Of a stretch of 64,000 nucleotides of DNA, positions 57,196 to 64,000 are shown piece after piece. The number at the start of each line of letters is the position of its first letter. Position 1 is the stretch's first letter. The DNA is taken from NCBI GenBank assembly GCA_001910725.1, contig MJGA01000044.1, positions 1 to 64,000 on the forward strand, written 5' to 3'. The stretch is from Phanerodontia chrysosporium (taxonomy: Eukaryota > Basidiomycota > Agaricomycetes > Polyporales > Phanerochaetaceae). The notes below the pieces were generated by a model. That model searched no databases. It was not told where the DNA came from and was given only the letters and a program-made list of their open reading frames with translations. The translations under genes were made by a program, and so were the position numbers.

Positions 57196-59941
57196 CTAGA
57201 CGAGTTTGAACTTCCGTAGGTCATCTAATGAACGAGTGAATCGCGGATTTGCAGCAACGATTGGAACGTTGGCGTCATCCAGCAACTCCTCGGGAAGGAC
57301 CCTGGTGTTTCGTGGGACTGGGGACGTCCGCCACATCCCTGTCTTCGCCGCGCGAGGAAGCCACACCAAGCGGTCCAGCTCGCTCCAAACGCTCCTGCAC
57401 AGCTGTATGCTGTGCTCCTCAGTTAGTGAGTTGAGGAGCTCAACCCAAGCCTGGTAATACGTGGCCTTCGGATAGCCAGAGGGCCTTCCCTTCCCGGCTT
57501 GTAACTTGTAGGGAAATAGGCTATCCTTTACGCTCGTCCAAGTGCTGCTGGTGGCGCGTTCAATCCTGGCAGATCGAAACGGCAAATCGAACTGGCGATA
57601 CGTTTCTTCTTGAACGCTTTCAATCGTATGTTCATCGAGGGTGCACCACGCCCCCCCTCCTTTCTGGTTCGGAGACTTCATCATGATGTCCACCAACGCC
57701 TGGTTGAAGATGCGGTTGACGACTGTGGTAATATCGCCGAGCAGCATCTCTTGAAGACGGTTTGGTTCATCGAAGCCCGGTCGGACGTCCTCGCCTGCGA
57801 AATCCGCAGATGCGTGAATGACTATGTTCCAACGCTCGAGATCGAAAGAGCGAGGTGGCGGACGAGGTCGCTTGTTCACGTACTCGTTCTCGAGAGTTTG
57901 GCCTCGTGGAAGTCGATGGGGGTCTGTCACATATGCGAGGGTCGGAATAATGACGGAGTGGGTGGATGTCAGGCCGAATTGTCTGTTCAGCGCAGCTTCC
58001 GACGAGAGGTGGTAGAGCAGTAGCATGTCCGGCACGGAGATTTGGGACGATTCCATGTGAAGGCGGAAATATCCTGCACTGCCTGCAGTGACGTTGCGCA
58101 CCACGTCCGCAACGCAGTAGAGTCCCCGCTCCTTCAGAAAAGGTTCGGCCTGATTGCTTAGATAGGCAAAGTCGGCGTCGAGCGCGTTCTCCGCGTTCTG
58201 CACGTACATGTACGCAGAACGCGTGAGCAGCTTGTGCATTTGCACCGAGGGAACTTCTGGAGCGATGCAGCTGTTGACAACATGGATGAGGATGGCACCT
58301 AACCCCAGGGTCACATGATGTGCCCTTGCTTGAGGCGGGGCATGAAGAAAGCTCCGCAGCACAATCCGAGCAGCACGGACTCGTGCGCGACAGAATGCCC
58401 TACATTGTTGTTCAGCGATCTCTCAAATTACGTGGCGGAGTTTCACTTACCACCAGATCTTGGGAGTCGCGCTGCACAGGATCTTGTGCAGCTCTGGCAT
58501 GACCGAAAGCATGTCCTTCATTTCATGGAAGGGCACCTGAACATGGATGAGGCATTCCGTTTCTCCTTCTCGGCCATGGGCAGGCTGCTGCCTAGACAGT
58601 CGTAGAAGTTGAGACTCCAAGGCTACTAACCCCGAGTAAAGTGGACGACGGAGAGTGCGTGGGAATAGATGATTGGGTCTCCAGGCTCTCCAGCCAGGTG
58701 GTGCGCCCGCGGCGCCAGTAAGCGAGAAATGTTTCGTCGACAGCTCTATGTGATGCACACGGAGATCGTTCGGAGGATTATCTCGATTCCGGGCAAGGTC
58801 CTTGGCGCGAATGCTCAATGAAGTGTGATCTACCGCGAAGAGTGCTGCGGAGGATGCCTTCTGCTCCTTCTTGAGTACCTCCGCTTTCTGCTCGTCACTG
58901 TACTCTGGAAGCAGAGTTGCCAGAATGTTGTTCAACGCGTTGTCGCTCCAGAGCGTAACCCTTTCTGGTTCATAGTAGGAAAGACCGACATGACCAACCC
59001 AAGTCGCAAGCTGCTCAGCTGGGAGCTTGTCCAGACGCTGGCCGATCCGCTCCCATTGTCTGTGACGCTCCTGATGGGATTCAGGGTTGTGAGGGTCCCC
59101 AGGAGCTCGGAGATTGAAGTCCGGTCGGTAAGCCTTCAAATCATCCCACACATGGAAGAGGAATGCACCGCGGAACTTTGGAGACGTGTTCAACTGTGTC
59201 ATGAAGGTTTCAAGCCAAGCCGCCTGATCGTGGGGGTCGAGATCGAAAGTGGCAACGTGGTTTCGCCGAAACTGGGAATAGGGTGCTCGCAACCATTCCT
59301 CATGAGTCGATGGATTGGGGAGGTAAATTTGGACGGCGTCGGCGGCGGGGCGAATCGCGTTGAAATGAAGCTCGTATATGTCGGCGTTCATGACATCGGA
59401 TGGGCAGGACGGATAGTAGAGGCCCGGCAGGAACAAAATGACATGTCCAGAACCAAGCTCAGCGGAGGAAGCCAGCCGGACGTGGGGAATAGACCACAGG
59501 GGGACGGTGCCTAGAGCGTTCTTATCACAACGATTCCTTTGAACATTGGCACGCAAGATAGATAGCGCAGTTACATACTGGAGAAGGTCTCTCAAACCCA
59601 TGCCATTTTGCGGACCCACCCTCGAATCTGCCTGGAAACAGCTGAATTTGGTATGTGACTGAAGACGGAAATCCCTCGTATAGCCCGGCGACTCCCATCA
59701 GAGTTCTCTCTACTTGGAGCCGAGCCGTGGGTGGGCCTGGGGGCGAGAGCATCACAATTTTGGTTTGTGCAGCGCCGTCCACGAGGTGAGGGTAGCGACC
59801 AGCAAGAACGAATTTGACGTAGGCAGCGTCTTCATCCTGGATGTCCTCTCGAGCCAACAGTTCGCGTGAAAAGTTGTCAAACTCTTGCAAGTCGCATGAC
59901 ATGCGGTCATGATGCCTGTGCAGTGCTGGCACAGGGTTCAT
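57196..59941 (-). CDS. G2: unknown 878-aa protein, paralogue of G1
   Basis: Exons 59941-59579, 59520-58451 and 58399-57196; 2637 nt, 878 aa. A TATAAAAGG box lies about 60 nt upstream. The N-terminal block (KFVLAGR in G2, QLMLAGR in G1) and the C-terminal WLP block align with G1, but overall similarity looks low, so the duplication is old. Function unknown. Intact in frame throughout. Confidence 0.8.
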
Positions 59942-60149
59942 GGTGACAGTTGAACAGGCTGGATGTGGTGGGCGACGAGACCAGACTATCGACATACCCT
60001 TTTATAACTTTGAGAGGATCATCGATGGCTCCTGATCGCAGACACGATGGATTCTGGTTGCCTAAATTTTTCAGTGTCTTTGATCACTTTTCTTAAACGA
60101 TTGAAGCTGTGATCTGGATGTTAGCCATCGGATCGTATGTTGCGGGGGA

Positions 60150-60294
60150 GTGGTCGCCATTGGCGGCCACGCGGCAGGCACTCAGAGGTGCAGTCTCTGC
60201 ACCCGGGTGCATGTGGTCGCCATCGGCGACCACGCCGCGCATGAGCACATGACTAGTTGGCAGCCAGCCGCTCGTGGTCGCCAGTGGCGACCAC
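60150..60294. repeat. three palindrome copies upstream of G2
   Basis: Copies at 60150-60170, 60213-60233 and 60274-60294, spaced 63 and 61 bp. Central bases are ATT, ATC and AGT; the third copy has perfect arms. Confidence 0.9.
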
Positions 60295-60401
60295 CTTCGC
60301 CAGCCTTTCGCCGGCAGCGAGTGAACGAGAGGACACGCGCATTGGTGGTGTGGCGCTGTTCGCCTTCACATGTATTAGCTGATCGACTAGCTGTAATAAG
60401 T

Positions 60402-61050
60402 CTACTCCATCCTTGCCCGCTTCTTTGGCCGTTCTTCATCTTCATCCTCTTCGACACCCTTTGCCTCCAGCTCCCTTCGGCGTTCTTTGAGAGCCGCTGC
60501 CATGTCCGCGGACAACTGGTTGTACCTTCGCAAGACCTTGTTCTGAGTATCCCGGAGTGCCCACATCTCTATGGAGAGCGTAGTGCCCAAGCCCCTGATC
60601 GCGAAACTGAGGCCCTCGATAGCAGCCTGCACGTTCTTGAAGTCGTGCGTGCTCCGACCCGGCTGCGCGTCAGCCTGGCTCTCCCAGGGGCGCTTCGTTG
60701 CTGCTCCGCTCTTACTCTTCGGCTCTACTGGCTCGGAGCTTTGGGCGTGCAATTCGCGCGCCGCGCACTTCTTCGGGTCACAGGCATCACTTGCAAGCTG
60801 CTTCTCCACCACCGCTTGTGCTCCCCCGTCCCCTTGCACTTCCTCCGCCTGCTTCGGATCTTCCGCGGTGGAACGTCTCCGCAGATCCGCAAGCTTTGCG
60901 CGGAGCACCTCTAGTTGCTGCCGCTGCTTCTCCGCATTCGCCTCAGCTGCCTGGAGAGCCTTAGACACTAGTGTATGTTTGAATTTAATCACTCTGGAGT
61001 TTCTGAGATGAATACTTACCCTCATTAGTTCCCTTCTCAATGGGCGACAT
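60402..61050 (-). CDS. coiled-coil gene E (zinc cluster lost or absent)
   Basis: Exons 61050-61020 and 60967-60402, 198 aa. An 11-codon first exon precedes a Leu/Gln/Arg coiled coil (about 12-45). A short Cys pair (CDPKKC) stands where other members have the Cys cluster. The shared amphipathic helix (AAIEGLSFAIRGLG) and a KKRARME end follow. The upstream region keeps a TATAAATA box (61088-61095) and a TGGCAC remnant 17 nt beyond it, but not the full second box. Confidence 0.78.
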
Positions 61051-61623
61051 GGGGGATGGGTGAGTGCTCGCTCACTCACCGCCACCCTATAAATAGTCTC
61101 ATGTATCGCTGGTGGCACGATCTGAACCCCAACAGATTGTATTTCGCTGGGGTCTTACAGTTGGGGGCAGAACTCCATGGCCCTTGCTAGGTGCTTTCAC
61201 GGCGAGTTGCATGTATACCGAAGAGCAATGGCGATTGCGGTACAATGGCTAAATACAATGGTGAGTATTCTTTGTGGAGAATTAATCTCCATTCAGTGCA
61301 CAACTGCAAGCCTGAAGTACCAATGTCCATTCGTGTTTGTGAGCACAGACTGTCGTTAAGCAACTGGTCTTACCATCGTCAGTATATTGGTAGGACAATG
61401 GCAACCATCTGAAACCCGTTGCACTGTTGCATCTGGGACATGAAGCTGGCTGCTCGACAATTCGGAGCAACCTACTCCATTGTGGCCAATGGGGGAGATG
61501 GAATGTATGCACACTGCATGTGGCTTGGTTGCCCGAATGAACTCTGCAGAACATCGAATAAATTTAACGATATACTGGTACATTATTGTGAACATTCAGA
61601 CTCGCGGACGCCTGCGACTGCGC
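61051..61623. other. intergenic between E and F
   Basis: Promoter side of E and 3' side of F. The CCCC...GGGG pair of gene E lies at about 61127-61151. No gene seen. Confidence 0.5.
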
Positions 61624-62616
61624 CTACGCCCGCCTCCTCTTCTCCGGCACGACGTCCTCCATTTGATCTTCCTCCTCTGTCTCTTCCTCCCCCGGAGTCG
61701 CTGGCTGGCTCTCGTCGTCTGCGTGGTCCGCTTCGGGGTTGAGCTCGAGGTTGGGAGTGAGGCGGCGGAGCAGCTCGTCTGAGAAGCGTTTGAATTCATC
61801 GCGAAGGTCGTCCTGCGACTTCTGAATTCCGCTGAGCTGGTGGAAGAGCTGCTGGCCGAGGCGGTCGATGGCTGCGACAACCTCCGCCTGCGTTGCGCCA
61901 CGCGGTCGCATTCCGCTGACGGACACGCCGTCGCGGGTGCACATGCGCTTCGTCCGGGAGCACTCCACGCAGGTCTTTGCCTTGCCCTTGCCTCGCCACT
62001 CACACACCTGTCGCAGCTCCTTGCAGCGGTCGCAGGGACCAGGCGCTCCAGCGGTAGCGTGAGCCTGGTGCCCCATCTGTCTGCGCTTCTTCTGCTGTGG
62101 CTCCTGTTCGACCTCTTCCTCCTCGGTCTGGTGCTCCTCGGATTGCTGCTGCCGCTGGTGCAGCTGGTCCCCCTCCTCGTCCTCCGCCTCCTCGTCCGCC
62201 TCCTCCTCGTCCGCCGCCTCATCGTCCGCCGCCTCGTCCTCCGCCTCGTCCTCCGCCTCGTCCTCCGCCTCGTCCTCCACCTTCTCCTTGCCCTTGCCCT
62301 TCTTTTCCTCCGCCTTCTTCTTGCCCTCCGGGTGCCGGGCCTTCTCCGCCATCTCCGCCTCTGCCCCATTCTTCTCCACGTCCATCTCCTCCACGTCCAT
62401 CTCCCCGGCCTCACTCGCCGTTGCCGCCGTTGCCGCCGTCGCCGCCGCTTGTTCCTGTTGCTTCTTCGCCAACCCTGCGCGCAGCTCCTCGACCCTCCGC
62501 CGCAAGGCTTCAACCTTCTTCTGTTGAAGGCGCAGTTCTAGTGGAGTGTCAGCGGCAGCATCTGTCAGGTTCTGCTAGCACTTACGTTCTTCTTCCCTTG
62601 CACGCACGGTGGACAT
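61624..62616 (-). CDS. coiled-coil gene F with Zn2Cys6-like cluster
   Basis: Exons 62616-62586 and 62537-61624, 314 aa. Coiled coil at about 11-35, then a long run of Glu/Asp/Ala repeats (EDEAEDEA type, about 85-130) and a Gln/Glu-rich stretch. C-X2-C-X6-C-X10-C-X2-C-X6-C follows, then GVSVSGMRPRG, nearly identical to gene A. An amphipathic helix (VVAAIDRLGQQLFHQL) and a basic KRRRA end close the protein. Intact. Confidence 0.82.
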
Positions 62617-62670
62617 GATGGGTTGTCAGATGAAGGATGGGAGAGACATCACAAAGTCGTCAAGTGCTAT

Positions 62671-62701
62671 TAAATATTGAACTAGTCGTACCCCTGGCAC
62701 C
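62671..62701 (-). promoter_or_regulatory. two-box promoter of gene F
   Basis: GGTGCCAGGGGTA (62701-62689), 10 bp, AATATTTA (62678-62671), 54 nt to the ATG. A second ggtgcca-like copy follows at about 62708-62714. Confidence 0.76.
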
Positions 62702-63253
62702 ATGCACTGGCACCCCGAAAACCTGCATCAACGATTCTCTTGAGGGGTATTAGGAATTCTGTTGAGGATCCGGAGGTTTCTGCAGAACGGATGATGTGAA
62801 CCTGAAGTCACTCGAAAGACTCCACAGCAGTGGGCCTAGACCCTATAGCGAGCAGACGTAAGTCCGCGAGTAGGCAGCTCGTGTGCCACCCCCGAGACTG
62901 TGAGGCATTGCATGCAGTTGGGGAGGAGGATATCAGGCCGAGGGAGCGTCCGACTGTTCTGGCCCTGCGGCGTGGTCGCCATTGGCGACCACCGTGGATC
63001 ACAGCCTCTCACTTGGTTTACTTGCACTCCGGTCGCGGAGAAAGCATAGCAAGGAACAAGTGATCATAGGTGGAGTTTCAGTCGAGCATAGATTGTGCAT
63101 AGTGAAGTGGTATGAAAGACGATATTGAATTCAGCGTACAAGTGTCAGCGCATAAGCTTATCACATGGATGCGGAGTTCGCGGAGATGTGTGAAGAGTTT
63201 CGGACTTTGCGGCGCGTATTAGTATTGAATGTTTTACATAGTTGTTGTACATG
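62702..63253. other. intergenic with one perfect palindrome
   Basis: Palindrome at 62972-62992 with perfect arms and T at the centre. No gene seen. Confidence 0.7.
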
Positions 63254-64000
63254 TTAGCATGGCTCGTCTGCCTCCAATGCTGCTAGCACCTCATCGTCAA
63301 AGTCCTCCTGGTCATGAACATGCGATGGCTGCCATGCTGCCGCTGCGACCATCTCTAGCCTGGTGAGTCCATGTGCCAAGGCGAGGTGGGAGACAGCGAG
63401 CCGCGCAGGCCTTTGCGTATAGTGGGCCTCGCATGCCCGCTACTGGAACGTTAGCGGAGAACAGCAGGAGGAGAGGCCGACGCACCAGAACGTCGAAAGC
63501 TGTGTTCCAAGTCTCATCATTTCTACGCATGTCTTGCCAAGGTAGGTCCAGGGCAAGAATGTAAGAACTCATGCGACGCGCCTGGCGCAGGCACTGCGAG
63601 ACTTCGGACCTGCGGACGGCAATGTCGACGGGCTCGTCATCAGCCAAATCAGTCAGGTCGATGACATCCCGTTCCTGCTCGTCTGGACGTTCCTCTTCCC
63701 CGTCCTCGACATCAGGAAGGGGTCCTCCATGATCCATAACGTAGTCCATGACCTCCAGGATTTGCCTTATCGGGTCGTTGGCGTGCCTTGCCATCCGCTC
63801 TGTGAGCTCCTGAGCCGTTTGTTCGCCGGCTTGCTCCTGGAGGATAGCTTGCTGCGAACGACGATGAACGTGACATGGCGTTGATGTAATGAGGGCGTGC
63901 TTACTATCTGCTCCAGGAGGTCGTGCTCGCCACCAAACCACCCTCCCCTGGTTGCGGACAAGAGGTGCCTGAGACGCGACAGCGCAGTTGCAGGGAGGTC
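63254..64000 (-). CDS. SIM protein 2, 5' end beyond the window
   Basis: Exons 64000-63905 (partial), 63851-63486 and 63427-63254, all phase 0. The motif DVIDLTDLADDE matches the SUMO-interaction consensus and sits before an AVRRSE block shared with SIM protein 1. The same intron positions are found in both. The acidic stretch is shorter here and the C-terminal domain diverges. Ends TAA at 63256-63254. Confidence 0.72.

Overview
The window looks like genomic DNA of a filamentous basidiomycete, most likely a wood-decay Agaricomycete. The grounds are many 47-65 nt GT-AG introns, a tandem array of membrane-anchored laccase-like multicopper oxidases, chromodomain Ty3/gypsy retrotransposons, and lineage-expanded unknown nuclear proteins. 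All gene models were spliced by hand; summed exon lengths were checked for frame closure.

Region 1 (1-12 kb) is a GC-rich metabolic block. It holds three multicopper oxidases on the + strand: MCO1 (5' cut by the window edge), MCO2 (intact, 617 aa) and MCO3. A GPI-type secreted acid phosphatase lies on the - strand between MCO1 and MCO2. An orphan membrane-anchor gene resembling the N-terminus of these oxidases follows at 11.7 kb. MCO2 and MCO3 share a 5-nt and a 3-nt microexon that together rebuild the HAHYST copper motif. MCO1 carries one frameshift and MCO3 two.

Region 2 (13.4-32.5 kb) is repeat DNA. Element 1 is a chromovirus with both LTRs, an extra ORF before gag, a textbook -1 frameshift signal between gag and pol, and one nonsense codon. 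Element 2, on the - strand, is 5'-truncated; its pol ends in a chromodomain followed by a complete dUTPase domain. Beyond them lie a 143-bp hairpin satellite, a decayed relative of LTR1, four copies of a 26-bp palindrome, a hairpin-rich segment, a gene fragment and a 389-bp tandem duplication full of short palindromes.

Region 3 (32.9-64 kb) is a compartment of paralogous gene families. It contains two SNF2-type helicase-like ATPases, two SUMO-interaction-motif proteins, six small coiled-coil proteins with basic C-termini (three with a Zn2Cys6-like cluster), two 860-880 aa proteins of unknown function and one orphan gene. A short palindrome (arms GTGGTCGCCA and TGGCGACCAC around one variable base) recurs here in intergenic DNA and in the same intron of both helicases. 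None was noticed left of 30.5 kb. Five of the six coiled-coil genes share a promoter with two boxes exactly 10 bp apart. Gene content hints at chromatin or SUMO-linked nuclear functions, but that is inference.
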